Source: Halobacterium zhouii
GTDB lineage: Archaea; Halobacteriota; Halobacteria; Halobacteriales; Halobacteriaceae
Assembly: GCF_021249405.1 (NCBI RefSeq)
Contig: NZ_CP089593.1
Coordinates: 1,054,001 to 1,118,000 of the forward strand
Direction of reading: 5' to 3'
DNA: 64,000 nucleotides
Shown: positions 18,414 to 27,281 of the stretch, in pieces
Position numbering within the stretch: position 1 is the stretch's first letter
How the letters are laid out: each line of letters opens with the position of its first letter
Notes under the pieces: model-generated
What the model was told of the DNA's origin: nothing
Seen by the model: only the letters and a program-made list of their open reading frames with translations
Databases searched by the model: none
Position numbers and translations under genes: made by a program

Positions 18414-19259
18414 ATGGTACACTCGGACTGGGGCGACTGGCTGCCGACGGCGGTCGCCGACGCGTCGCCGGACGGCGTGGCGGTCTGGTATCTCGGCTGC
18501 AACGGGTTCGTGTTGAAAGGGTCCGGAGGGACGACGCTGTTCGTCGACCCCTACCTTGGTACCGGCGACCCGCCGCGCACGGTCCGGATGATTCCGGTGC
18601 CGTTCAACCCCCGGGACGTCGAGGCGGCGGACGCCGTGTTCGCGACGCACGAGCACACCGACCACGTTCACGGCCCGAGTCAGGCGCCGATTCTCGCGAA
18701 CACGGGCGCGGACTTCTACGCGCCGGACGACTCGGTGACCGTCGCGCGCGAGGACGAGGAGTGGCACGACCGCTACGCGGTCACCCCGGACCAGTACAAC
18801 GAGGTCGCAGAGGGCGACACGTTCGACGTCGGCGAGTTCACTGTCCACGTCGAGGTCGCTCACGACCCGGACGCCTCCCACCCCGTCTCCTACGTGTTCG
18901 AGCACGACGCCGGCACGGTGTTCCACGGCGGCGACACGAAACCGACCGAGGAGTTCGCGACGCTGGGCGAGCGGTACGACGTCGACCTCGGCATCCTCGC
19001 GTTCGGCGCGGTCGGGAACATTCCGGACAAACAGACCAGGGAGCCCTCGCGCACGCGGTGGTACAACGACGAGAACCAGGTCGTACAGGCCGCCAGCGAC
19101 CTCCAGTTCGACCGCTTTCTCCCCTCCCACTGGGACATGTGGAAGGGGATGACCACGGACCCGAAATCGCTCGTCCACCACGCGCGGAGTTACGAACACC
19201 CCGAGCGCCTGGAACTCGTCGAGATCGGCGACAGGGTGAACGTGACGGACAGTTCATGA
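18414..19259 (+). CDS. MBL-fold metal-dependent hydrolase
   Basis: The 281-residue protein begins MVHSDWGDWLP. It shows the metallo-beta-lactamase metal motif HEHTDHVHG, a later His in VAHDP, and FHGGDTKPT supplying the bridging Asp. The overall layout is like UlaG-type lactonases, but the substrate is unknown. It shares a short intergenic region with the divergent bat-type regulator. Confidence 0.85.
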   Translation: MVHSDWGDWLPTAVADASPDGVAVWYLGCNGFVLKGSGGTTLFVDPYLGTGDPPRTVRMIPVPFNPRDVEAADAVFATHEHTDHVHGPSQAPILANTGADFYAPDDSVTVAREDEEWHDRYAVTPDQYNEVAEGDTFDVGEFTVHVEVAHDPDASHPVSYVFEHDAGTVFHGGDTKPTEEFATLGERYDVDLGILAFGAVGNIPDKQTREPSRTRWYNDENQVVQAASDLQFDRFLPSHWDMWKGMTTDPKSLVHHARSYEHPERLELVEIGDRVNVTDSS

Positions 19260-19369
19260 TATGGGCGATGGATAAGTCATCATAGGCCTGTCAGGAACCC
19301 CGCCAGAGGCGTGACAGGCGAATAAGCATCGGGGCGCACGGCGGACAATTTAAGTCACTCTCTGTGTAG

Positions 19370-20809
19370 ATGCTGGTATGCACGACCAACGCATCTGGGG
19401 TGGTTTCGGTGAGTGACGAGACAGTCGTCGAGACCGACGGCGTCACCGTGAGTAAGTTCTTCAACGCCGAGGACTTCCCGGTTCCAGCGGTCGCTTTCGA
19501 GGTGTCGTCGTCGCTGGACGATTCGGCCGAGTTCGCTATCGTCGACGAAATTCCCGACGAGTTCGGCATCGACCAGATCGGGTTCCACCCGGAGTACGGG
19601 AGCGAGCACTGGACGGCGGACGGCGACGGCGTCGTCCGCTTCGAGCGCGAGATCGACGCCGGCGAGTCGTTCACGACGGTGTACGGCGTCCGGATGGAGG
19701 CAGACCAGGACGAGACGCCGTTCCTCTCCGCACCGACCGTCGAGGTCGCGGGCGAAGACATCGACGACGTCGTCCCACCAGAGTCGACATCTGTCGTGCG
19801 GGAACTCGCGGGCGGTGAGCGCGACACCGTTCCCGGTCTGGAGGACGACGAGGAGATCGAGGCCGACCTCGACGCCGACGAGTCGGTCGAGGCGCTCGAG
19901 GGTGACGACGCCGAGATTCTCGGCAGCGCCGAGGAGAAACTCGGCGTCGCCGACGACGCCCCTACAGAGGATGACGCCGACGACGAGACCGCGAACGCGG
20001 ACGCGACTGCCGAACCCGGCCTCTCCGCGGAGGACGTCGACGGCATCGGCGCCGGCGGGACCACGGACGACGAGGACTCCGTGACGGTGGACGACACGGA
20101 ACCGGTCTCCGACTCTGACCCTATCGACGCCGGACTGGACGACGACGCGAGTCTGGATGTCGACACGAGCGCCGGTTCTGACACCGACGCCAGTGCTGGC
20201 GCTTCGACGGGAGAAGTACCGGACAGCTTCGACGCGAGCGACATCGTCGGTGCGCTGGCCGACGCCGTGCGCGAGGACCGCGTGAGCGACGAGGATCTGG
20301 CGACCCTCCAGGAGGCCTTCGGCGGCGTGCCCAAGAGCACGCAGACCGAGATCGAGCACCTCCAGAGCCGCGTCTCCGAGATGGAGTCGTACACGGACGC
20401 CCTGAAGGCGTTCATCGACGAGAACGGCACCGCACAGGACGTGCTCGCGGACTTCGAGTCCGACCTCGAAACCCTCGAATCTGACGTCGCTGCCGTGCAG
20501 GACGACGTTTCGAGCGTCGAGGGTGACGTCGCGGACGTCGAAACCGAGGTCGCGGATGCCGACGCCGAGCGTGCAGACCTCCGCCAGCAGGTCGAGGACC
20601 TCGAGTCCGACCTCGAAGCGGTCTCGGCCCTTCGCGAGGACGTCGAGCGACTCGCCGGTGACCTCGACGCGCTCGACGAGCGCGTCGCGGGCGCCGAGGA
20701 CCTCTCGATGGACGTCGAGGAACTCGAGTCGGACGTCGAGGCCATCGAGGACGACGTCGAGGCGATGGAGGAGTGGCGCGACCAGCTCTCGGACGTCTTC
20801 GGCGCGTAA
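19370..20809 (+). CDS. Acidic two-part haloarchaeal protein with C-terminal coiled coil
   Basis: The 479-residue protein has a globular N-terminal domain (residues about 15-120; VTVSKFFNAEDFPVPAVAFE). A very acidic disordered linker follows (about 140-285). A long heptad-rich coiled coil occupies about 310-475 (ESDVAAVQDDVSSVEGDVAD and similar repeats). No enzymatic motif was recognised. An AT-rich box (AATTTAAG) about 20 bp upstream supports a start near the ATG; an in-frame GTG at 19409 (VSDETVVETDG) is an alternative. The architecture suggests a scaffolding or chromosome/cell-shape role. Confidence 0.72.
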   Translation: MLVCTTNASGVVSVSDETVVETDGVTVSKFFNAEDFPVPAVAFEVSSSLDDSAEFAIVDEIPDEFGIDQIGFHPEYGSEHWTADGDGVVRFEREIDAGESFTTVYGVRMEADQDETPFLSAPTVEVAGEDIDDVVPPESTSVVRELAGGERDTVPGLEDDEEIEADLDADESVEALEGDDAEILGSAEEKLGVADDAPTEDDADDETANADATAEPGLSAEDVDGIGAGGTTDDEDSVTVDDTEPVSDSDPIDAGLDDDASLDVDTSAGSDTDASAGASTGEVPDSFDASDIVGALADAVREDRVSDEDLATLQEAFGGVPKSTQTEIEHLQSRVSEMESYTDALKAFIDENGTAQDVLADFESDLETLESDVAAVQDDVSSVEGDVADVETEVADADAERADLRQQVEDLESDLEAVSALREDVERLAGDLDALDERVAGAEDLSMDVEELESDVEAIEDDVEAMEEWRDQLSDVFGA

Positions 20810-20918
20810 CGTCCGAGCCCCGGGCACCGGCGCGTAGCGTCCGAGTATCGGCCGGCGGCGGCCGGTTCGTGCCGCCGCAATCACAACCGTTTTTGACGCG
20901 CACCGACTTCCACGGACA

Positions 20919-21830
20919 ATGACAGCGCCGGTTCGCGTCGCCGTTCCGCGGAAGGGGCGGCCCCTGGAGGCCGTTCTCGACCGCTTCGCGGAGCGGGCGG
21001 ACGCGACGAACGTGGCCGACGACGTCGCGTCGACGCTCCGCTACGAGAAGGCGGTGACGAAGGGCGAACAGGTCCCCGAGCAGGGCGTCTACGAGCGCCT
21101 CGCGGAGTACAGCGACCCGGCGGAGCCACATCGACCCGACTTCACGCTCCTCCGGGACGCACGCGCGGGCAAACCCCGGCGCGTCGTCTTCGACTCGCTG
21201 ACCCTCGACGTGGACGGAACGCCGGTCCAACTGGTCGGGCGCGAGGAGCCGTTCCGCGCGCTGCGCACACACGAGTTCGCGCTCGGGTTCGACAGCGCGG
21301 ACCTCGTCCTGGAGGAGGTCGTCCAGTTGCGCCCTGAACCACTCACCGCCATCGCGGACCTGAACGACCGCATCGACCCCCACGACACGGACGTTCGCGT
21401 CGTCTCCGGCCTCGGCGATACGGTCTACCACACGCTGATGGGGACTCAAGAAGCTGTCCGCGGTGGCCCGACGGACGAACTCAGCCGGGAGTTCGTCTCG
21501 CAGTTCGAGGGCGACCTCTGTATCAGTCCGCGCTACGAGCGCCTCGTCGAGGCCGTCCTCGGGACCGACGCCACGGAGGGCGTGGAGTTCGTCTACCCCG
21601 ACCCGGACAGCGAGACTGAGGAGGAGGCGGCGGTCGCGGAGACGGGCGTCGGCGTCTACCTCACGGTCACGGGATCGACCGCGCGCGACCACGGCCTCGA
21701 ACTCGGCGAGCGACTGTTCCCGAGCGAGACGGTGCTGATGGAAAACCAGTGCGAGGCCGGCGGCGACGCGGTCGAGGCCGTCGAGCGCGCGCTCGCGAGC
21801 ACCGAGGAGACAGCGATTCCGATGCAGTAG
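20919..21830 (+). CDS. HisG-like (ATP phosphoribosyltransferase-related) haloarchaeal protein
   Basis: The 303-residue protein begins VRVAVPRKGRPLEAVLDRF, which resembles the HisG N-terminus. Near the C-terminus LTVTGSTARDHGLELGER resembles the HisG PRPP-binding loop (E-T-G-x-T-L-x-x-N-G-L), followed by SETVLMEN in place of HisG's SxAxLIAN. The usual acidic residue and the TL are replaced, so catalysis of the histidine reaction is doubtful. It is not next to other his genes. It may be a conserved paralogue of unknown function. Confidence 0.6.
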   Translation: MTAPVRVAVPRKGRPLEAVLDRFAERADATNVADDVASTLRYEKAVTKGEQVPEQGVYERLAEYSDPAEPHRPDFTLLRDARAGKPRRVVFDSLTLDVDGTPVQLVGREEPFRALRTHEFALGFDSADLVLEEVVQLRPEPLTAIADLNDRIDPHDTDVRVVSGLGDTVYHTLMGTQEAVRGGPTDELSREFVSQFEGDLCISPRYERLVEAVLGTDATEGVEFVYPDPDSETEEEAAVAETGVGVYLTVTGSTARDHGLELGERLFPSETVLMENQCEAGGDAVEAVERALASTEETAIPMQ

Positions 21831-21868
21831 ACGACAGCTTCTTCCCGGGTGTCGGCGTCCTCGCCGGT

Positions 21869-22333
21869 ATGCGTCACGCCGCCCTCGAAGACCAGCCTAC
21901 CGCCGTGAGCGCTGCCGACGTGTTCCGCCCACTCACCGACGCACTCGGACTCACCGACATCGCGTTGAACCACTACGAACTCACGCCCGGCGACAGCCTC
22001 GGCTTCTGCTACCACGCCCACGAAACCCAGGAGGAGGTGTTCTGTGTCACCGAGGGAGTCGTGACGTTCGACACAGAGGACGGCCGGGAACGCGTCGCAG
22101 CGGGCGAACTCGTGTGCTTCGGGCCGGGCGAGTTCCAGCGCGGATTCAACCGCGGCGACGAGCGAGCGGCGGTGCTCGCTATCGGCGCTCCACGGGACGG
22201 TGGCGAGGTGGAACTCAAGCGAGCGTGCCCGGACTGCGGCAAGCGGACGCCCCACAGAATCGAGTGGGAGAACGGTGACGCCGTTCCCACCTGTCGAAGC
22301 TGTCGCGCGGAGACGGGCCGCTACAGCAGGTAG
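21869..22333 (+). CDS. Cupin domain protein with C-terminal zinc ribbon
   Basis: The 154-residue protein begins MRHAALEDQPTAV. Its cupin core (residues about 40-105) has HAHETQEEVFCVTEG and GPGEFQRGFN, with the first metal-binding motif H-x-H-x4-E intact. A short rubredoxin-like knuckle follows, CPDCGK near residue 120 and CRSC near 145. The combination suggests a metal-bound small-molecule sensor or isomerase. Its 3' end overlaps the convergent gene at 22321 by 13 bp. Confidence 0.75.
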   Translation: MRHAALEDQPTAVSAADVFRPLTDALGLTDIALNHYELTPGDSLGFCYHAHETQEEVFCVTEGVVTFDTEDGRERVAAGELVCFGPGEFQRGFNRGDERAAVLAIGAPRDGGEVELKRACPDCGKRTPHRIEWENGDAVPTCRSCRAETGRYSR

Positions 22334-23152
22334 TCGAACGCGCGCAGGACGTTCTCGCCCTGTCCGGTGAGCGAGACGTACTTCTCCCGGCCGACCGTCG
22401 ACACCGCGACGTACTCTCGTTCCAGGAGCGGTGAGAGGACCCGCGAGTCGAGTCGGCGGTACAGCCCCTTCCGCGTCTCGGCGTCTGACTCCGCCACGAA
22501 TGGCAGTTCTTCGTGTGCGCCAAAATCGAGAATCTTTCCCTTCGTGACGCCTTCGTATCGCCCTTCGCCGTCGGTCGACTCCCCGACGAACGAGAGCACG
22601 GCGACGTGTTCGTGCGACGGTCGTTCGATGGGGTACGTGGTGAGCGCGTGCTCGGCTTTCAGGACGACGTCTCCGCGGTCGCTCGCCAGGTGGACCAGTG
22701 CGTCCTGCGTGTCGAACGTGGGGTCTTCGAACGGAGAGAGCGGTTCCGGATCCGGAAGGTCGAGGTCGTCCGGGAGTGACGCGTCGAATCGCCGGAAGTA
22801 CGCCGGGGAGTACGCGATAGAGTGGAGTAATCCGTCGTTACTCCACTCGTACGCGTCGTCGAGTGTGGAGAGCGCTGCCTCGACGGCGTCGCGTTGGCTG
22901 TCGGTCGGCGGTTCGTCGCCGCCGAGAGAGGCGTAGAGTAGGACCTGGTGTCTGGGAAGTTTCGCGTTGTCGTGGTCGTCGGTGCGGACGTGGTCGTGCC
23001 ACGCGTGCTGGCGTTCTGGGGTCGCCCCCGGGACCACCGCCTGGAGCGTCGCTGTCGGGGCTTCTGTCGACGCACGCGCTGAGTGCGCTCGCAGTTCCGA
23101 CCGAAACCGCGAGTTTGAGCACGTCGCGACGGGGGAGGTCCGTGGGCGGCAT
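22321..23152 (-). pseudogene. Broken Tat-signal DyP-like (DUF7405-type) gene fused to a winged-helix C-terminus
   Basis: A Tat lipoprotein signal (MPPTDLPRRDVLKLAV then LSACVDRS) starts at 23152 but its frame runs into a long Arg-rich shadow. The haloarchaeal peroxidase-like sequence resumes in another frame near 23040 (PERQHAWHDHV, then YEWSNDGLLHSIAYSPAYF and DALVHLASDRGDVVLKAEHAL). One base gained or two lost near the GC-run at 23030-23060 would explain the shift. After AEHAL the expected rest of the peroxidase-like protein is absent. Instead a winged-helix-like segment follows (GLYRRLDSRVLSPLLEREYV, VGREKYVSLTGQGENVLRAF). The family call is from remembered homologues. The C-terminal 238 codons remain open from 23037. 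Confidence 0.6.
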
Positions 23153-23392
23153 GCGGTTGCTCTTGCTTAGCACCGAGCGGGTTTGGTGTTTGTGTCAGTA
23201 CTGTGTTTGATCGGACGATTCAGGACGACGCCGCCACCCGTCGTTACGCGCCATCACGCATCATACCGAGTACTTACGTATTGGTTATCCATATGTCGGA
23301 TGTAGGATAGTAACACCTTTCTGTAGCCGTCGGTTACCCAGTTTTGTGAACAGAATAGCACCCCTAAACGCCGCCATGACGAAGAGTGAGAG

Positions 23393-23695
23393 ATGATGTG
23401 GCAGGACCTCGTCTTCCTGGCCGGTAGTGTGTTCTCACTGTTCGTGTTGGTCCCGACGCTCCGGGACTCCATGGCGAACGTCCCCCTCGGAACGACGCTT
23501 CCCTCAGCCACCATCGGCATCGTGTACGGAACGACGTTCTTCACGCTCGGAATGCACTTCTCTGCCGCTGGGTCGCTGTTGACAGGCGTGATGTGGAGTC
23601 TCGTCGCGTTCCTCCGCTCGCCCCACCCGTACAACGACCGAACCGCCACCGAAACGACCTCAGCGCCGCGTTCGGCACCCCAGAACGCAGACTAG
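23393..23695 (+). CDS. Small membrane protein
   Basis: This 100-residue protein starts MMWQDLVFLAGSVFSL. It has two or three hydrophobic segments (residues about 4-20, 38-52 and 58-73) and a polar, Thr/Ala-rich tail. No family was recognised with certainty. It lies alone after an AT-richer 240-bp gap that probably contains its promoter. Confidence 0.6.
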   Translation: MMWQDLVFLAGSVFSLFVLVPTLRDSMANVPLGTTLPSATIGIVYGTTFFTLGMHFSAAGSLLTGVMWSLVAFLRSPHPYNDRTATETTSAPRSAPQNAD

Positions 23696-23762
23696 CGCAG
23701 TCTCTCTCTTGCAGTCAGAGGATGGGCATCCTGTCGCTGGACGCGTGTGACAAAGTGCCCCG

Positions 23763-24254
23763 TCAGTCCATCAGTTGGGCGTAGTCGTGCTCTTCGGTCA
23801 GCGTCGCCAACGTATCGAGTGCGTCCTCTTCCTCCTCCAGATTCTCGTGGAGGAGGTCGCCAGCCTCGTCCATCCCCAGTCGGTCCGCCAGCAGCGCCAG
23901 ATTGCCGTACGCGGCGATCTCGTAATGTTCGGTCTTCTGGGCCGCGGTGAGATTGTAGACGTCTGCGATAGCCTGGTCCGGACTCCGATTCATGAACTGG
24001 TCGTGTTCCTCGACCAGCCCCTCGATTCCTTTGCACTCGGCCTCCTCGGGCGGTTCCCCGATCATGTCGAACACCTGTTCGACGCGCTCGACGTGGTGCT
24101 CGGTCTCCTCGCGGTGGTCGCGGAACGCCTGTGCGATCTCCTCGTCCTCCGTCTGTTCGGCGAGCTCCTCGAGAACGTCGAGCAGTTCGTGCTCCGCGAA
24201 GTAGATGTCTTGGAGTTCGTGCTCGAACAACTCCTCGAGTGTGTTGACAGGCAT
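23763..24254 (-). CDS. DUF892/YciF-like ferritin-fold protein
   Basis: The 163-residue helical protein reads MPVNTLEELFEHELQDIYFAE, the hallmark start of the DUF892 (YciE/YciF) family. It has paired E-x-x-H-type metal ligands (REETEHHVERVEQVF and KTEHYEIAAYGNLALLA). The family is ferritin-like and stress-induced. The adjacent PRC-like gene and GH15 enzyme suggest a stress or stationary-phase neighbourhood. Confidence 0.88.
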   Translation of the reverse strand: MPVNTLEELFEHELQDIYFAEHELLDVLEELAEQTEDEEIAQAFRDHREETEHHVERVEQVFDMIGEPPEEAECKGIEGLVEEHDQFMNRSPDQAIADVYNLTAAQKTEHYEIAAYGNLALLADRLGMDEAGDLLHENLEEEEDALDTLATLTEEHDYAQLMD

Positions 24255-24354
24255 GATCGTCCAGGTAACACCTTCCACGCCGGCATCCTTAAGAAGGAAC
24301 TACGTTTCGCAGTGTAGCCCAGGGTTACGACCGACGCCCGGGCGTAATGGTCGA

Positions 24355-24597
24355 TTACAGCTCCCCGAGATGGATCTCGTCCTCGGTCATCAGCGCCACC
24401 TGTCCATCCTGGAGGGGGTAGGCCTCCTCGTCCGTGTCCTCCCAACCCAACTTGGATTTCACTTTGTCGAATCCGTCCGGATCCGGCTCGACGTACGCTG
24501 TTCCGTGACGGATCTCGACGACCAGTCCAATCTCCTCGCCGTCGTCGTTCACAACCGTCTTTCCCACGTCCTCGTCGTCGAATGAGACAGGGTCCAT
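24355..24597 (-). CDS. PRC-barrel-like small protein
   Basis: The 80-residue protein starts MDPVSFDDEDVGKTVVNDDGEEIG. This beta-barrel pattern, with a turn at DDGEEIG followed by LVVEIRHGTAYVEPDPD, resembles the haloarchaeal PRC-barrel-like fold. No catalytic residues are seen. It is transcribed in the same direction as the DUF892 gene about 100 bp downstream. Confidence 0.7.
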   Translation of the reverse strand: MDPVSFDDEDVGKTVVNDDGEEIGLVVEIRHGTAYVEPDPDGFDKVKSKLGWEDTDEEAYPLQDGQVALMTEDEIHLGEL

Positions 24598-24778
24598 AAC
24601 ACAACTGTCGACAGCCCGGCACAAAGACACTGTTCCGGAGTCCACACCAGAACCCACCCACGTACTTCGGTCACCGTAAGCGCGTCCCGGTGTGTCGTCT
24701 GTCTCGTCGTGTCGTAGTTCGTCGCCACGGTCGGCGACCGCCACCGTAGTTATAGACGCACCGACCGTACAGACCGTC

Positions 24779-26614
24779 ATGGGGTACTCGCCGATAGAGA
24801 ACTACGGCGTCATCGGGAACCTCGAAACGTGTGCGCTCGTCGGAGCGAACGGGTCCATCGACTGGTTTTGCCTCCCGCATCTCGAGTCGACGAGCGTCTT
24901 CGCGGCGATCCTAGACGACACCGACGGCGGCCACTTCAGCATCCAACCACGCGACTCATTCGAATCAGAACAGCAGTACGTCGACCAGACGAACGTCCTC
25001 GAAACCAGGTTCTCGACAGCCGACGGCGAAGCGGTCCTCACGGATTTCATGCCGGTGGCAAGGGCCCAATCCACGACGAGCCTCATCAGTCCCTCCCTCG
25101 TTCGAAGGGTCACCTGCACGAGCGGGTCGGTCAAACTCGACGTCGAGTTCCGTCCCCGATTCGACTACGCACGCGCTAATACGGTCCTCGAACCCACCGA
25201 GTACGGCGTCGTAGCACGCGGGAACGCCGAGCAACTCAACCTCCACGGGTCGCTGTCCGTCGACACCGACAGCGACTCCGCTCACACCACCGACTCCCTC
25301 GAGGCGGGCGAATCGGCGTGGTACCTCCTCCAGTACGGGCAGCCGGAACTCGACCTGCCGGCCTACGAGGAACTGTTCGAGGACACCGTCGGTTACTGGC
25401 AGAGCTGGGTCCGTCGCTGCAAGTGGGAGACCGAGCAGGCCGGCGAGTGGTCTGGGGAGGCGGTCCGGTCGCTGTTGCTCCTGAAACTGCTCATCCACCA
25501 GCCGACGGGGGCGATCGCCGCCGCGCCGACCACGTCCCTTCCGGAGGTCATCGGCGGGGTGCGGAACTGGGACTACCGATTCAGCTGGATCCGGGACTCC
25601 GCGCTCACCATCCGCTCGCTCGCCAGGATGGGCTGTCGGGAGGAGGCCCGCGGGTTCGTCGAGTGGTGCCGGAACATCATGTACAAGGGAGATCCGAAGG
25701 GAGACACAGACCCGTTCTACCAGCCGCTCTACGGGTTACACGGCGATATGGACACCGAGGAGCAGACGCTCTTCCACCTCGAGGGATACCGTCAATCCGC
25801 GCCGGTTCGCATCGGCAACGCCGCGTCCAAACAGCGCCAGACCGACGTCTACGGGGAACTCGTGCTCGCCATCTACGAGATGCTGCGGTACCAGGAGACC
25901 ATCACAGAGCGACTGTGGCAGACCGTCTGGGACATCGTGGAGTTCGTCTGTGAGATCTGGCGGGAACCCGACAAGGGAATCTGGGAGGTCCGCAGCGGCT
26001 CGCGTCACTTCGTTCACTCGAAGGTGATGTGTTGGGTAGCTATCGACCGCGGCATCAGGATGGCCACCACCGGCGGATTCGACGCTCCGCTCGACCACTG
26101 GAGGCAGGTCCGCGAGGAGATCAAACAGACGATACTCGACCGCGGCTACGACGAGGAACTCGGCGCGTTCGTTCGCGCGTTCGACTCGACAGAACTCGAC
26201 GCGTCGGCGCTCAGGATGTCCATCCTCGAGTTCCTCCCGCCGGACGACCCCCGCATTCTGAGCACCATCGACGTCATCCAGGACCGACTCGCGACCGACG
26301 AGGGACTGGTGTACCGGTACTTCGGTGACGACGGAGTGCCGGGACACGAGAACCCCTTCGTGCTGTGTTCGTTCTGGCTCGTGCAGAGCCTGTTGCTCGC
26401 GGAACGTCACGAGGAAGCCCACGAGATCTACGAGAACGTCCTGGAGTACGTCTCCCCCGTCGGCCTGTTCGCGGAGGAACTCGACCCGGAGACCGGCGAG
26501 CACCGAGGGAACTTCCCGCAGGCGTTCAGCCACATCGGCCTCATCCAGTGCGCGCTCTACTTGCACACTTCGGAGCCGAACAGCCCGTCCCCTGACGCGA
26601 ACCCCACCTGGTAA
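24779..26614 (+). CDS. Glycoside hydrolase family 15 (glucoamylase/trehalase-like)
   Basis: The 611-residue protein begins MGYSPIENYGVIGN. It has the N-terminal beta-sandwich found in prokaryotic GH15 enzymes (GSIDWFCLPHLESTSVFAAIL). The (alpha/alpha)6 catalytic barrel carries RNWDYRFSWIRDSALTIRSL and a late acidic motif EELDPETGEHRGNFPQAFSH. The family hydrolyses alpha-glucosidic bonds in starch, maltose or trehalose; archaeal members of this architecture include trehalases. No signal peptide is present, so it acts in the cytoplasm. Confidence 0.9.
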   Translation: MGYSPIENYGVIGNLETCALVGANGSIDWFCLPHLESTSVFAAILDDTDGGHFSIQPRDSFESEQQYVDQTNVLETRFSTADGEAVLTDFMPVARAQSTTSLISPSLVRRVTCTSGSVKLDVEFRPRFDYARANTVLEPTEYGVVARGNAEQLNLHGSLSVDTDSDSAHTTDSLEAGESAWYLLQYGQPELDLPAYEELFEDTVGYWQSWVRRCKWETEQAGEWSGEAVRSLLLLKLLIHQPTGAIAAAPTTSLPEVIGGVRNWDYRFSWIRDSALTIRSLARMGCREEARGFVEWCRNIMYKGDPKGDTDPFYQPLYGLHGDMDTEEQTLFHLEGYRQSAPVRIGNAASKQRQTDVYGELVLAIYEMLRYQETITERLWQTVWDIVEFVCEIWREPDKGIWEVRSGSRHFVHSKVMCWVAIDRGIRMATTGGFDAPLDHWRQVREEIKQTILDRGYDEELGAFVRAFDSTELDASALRMSILEFLPPDDPRILSTIDVIQDRLATDEGLVYRYFGDDGVPGHENPFVLCSFWLVQSLLLAERHEEAHEIYENVLEYVSPVGLFAEELDPETGEHRGNFPQAFSHIGLIQCALYLHTSEPNSPSPDANPTW

Positions 26615-26682
26615 CCGACCGGTCGGGGGTCCGGACAGTTCTTTTGGCCGACGTTTATCGCCCTCCCGAACGAACGCCCAGT

Positions 26683-27207
26683 ATGGCGTTACACGAGCCG
26701 AACTCGGAAGACACAGATCGGGTCCGCGAAGTAGTGGAAAGTTCGATGACGTCGTCGTTCAGACTCAGCCCCCAACAGATCGACAATCTCGTCGAGAATC
26801 TCTTCGACGACGACCGGTTGTCCGAGGCGTTCGAGGACGACGACGCGGTCTTCCTCGTTTCGGAGGCCGACACCGGCGACGAATCGAATGGCATCGTCGG
26901 GTTCTTCTGGGGGACGGTCCGGGAAAGCCATGGCGACGTCCGCTGGTTGTTCGTCGACCCGGAGTACCGTGGCCAGGGCATCGGCACACAGTTGTTCGAG
27001 AACGGGGTCGAAGGGCTGCGTGACGCCGGCGCGGACACGATCCGTGCGTTCGCGCTGCAGGCGAGTCTCGACGGTCACCAGTTCTTCGAGCAGTTCGGGT
27101 TCGAGCAGACCGACGAACGGCAGGTCGAAGTCGGCGACGAGACGCTGGCTCAGTTCGTCTACACGGCGTCCAGCGACGACGCGGTTGACTCTTCGGCCGA
27201 CCCGTGA
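26683..27207 (+). CDS. GNAT family N-acetyltransferase
   Basis: The 174-residue protein has the acetyl-CoA pyrophosphate loop in motif A (VDPEYRGQGIGTQLFE) preceded by WLFV, and motif B around HQFFEQFGFEQ. It probably acetylates a small molecule or a protein N-terminus. It is the last host-like gene before the accessory island. TTTATCG about 30 bp upstream fits a promoter. Confidence 0.85.
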   Translation: MALHEPNSEDTDRVREVVESSMTSSFRLSPQQIDNLVENLFDDDRLSEAFEDDDAVFLVSEADTGDESNGIVGFFWGTVRESHGDVRWLFVDPEYRGQGIGTQLFENGVEGLRDAGADTIRAFALQASLDGHQFFEQFGFEQTDERQVEVGDETLAQFVYTASSDDAVDSSADP

Positions 27208-27244
27208 CCGACGACTAAGCCCTTCTACCGACCAGCTGCTTCTT

Positions 27245-27270
27245 TATCCCAGAATAGGGTTTACGAGTTC
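27245..27270 (+). repeat. Left copy of an imperfect 26-bp inverted repeat flanking the recombinase module
   Basis: TATCCCAGAATA-2 nt-GTTTA-1 nt-GAGTTC occurs here, 11 bp beyond the recombinase stop codon. The same blocks with the same spacing occur in opposite orientation at 29672-29697; 23 of 26 positions agree. It could be a recombinase core or attachment site. Confidence 0.55.
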
Positions 27271-27281
27271 TCTATACGGCG

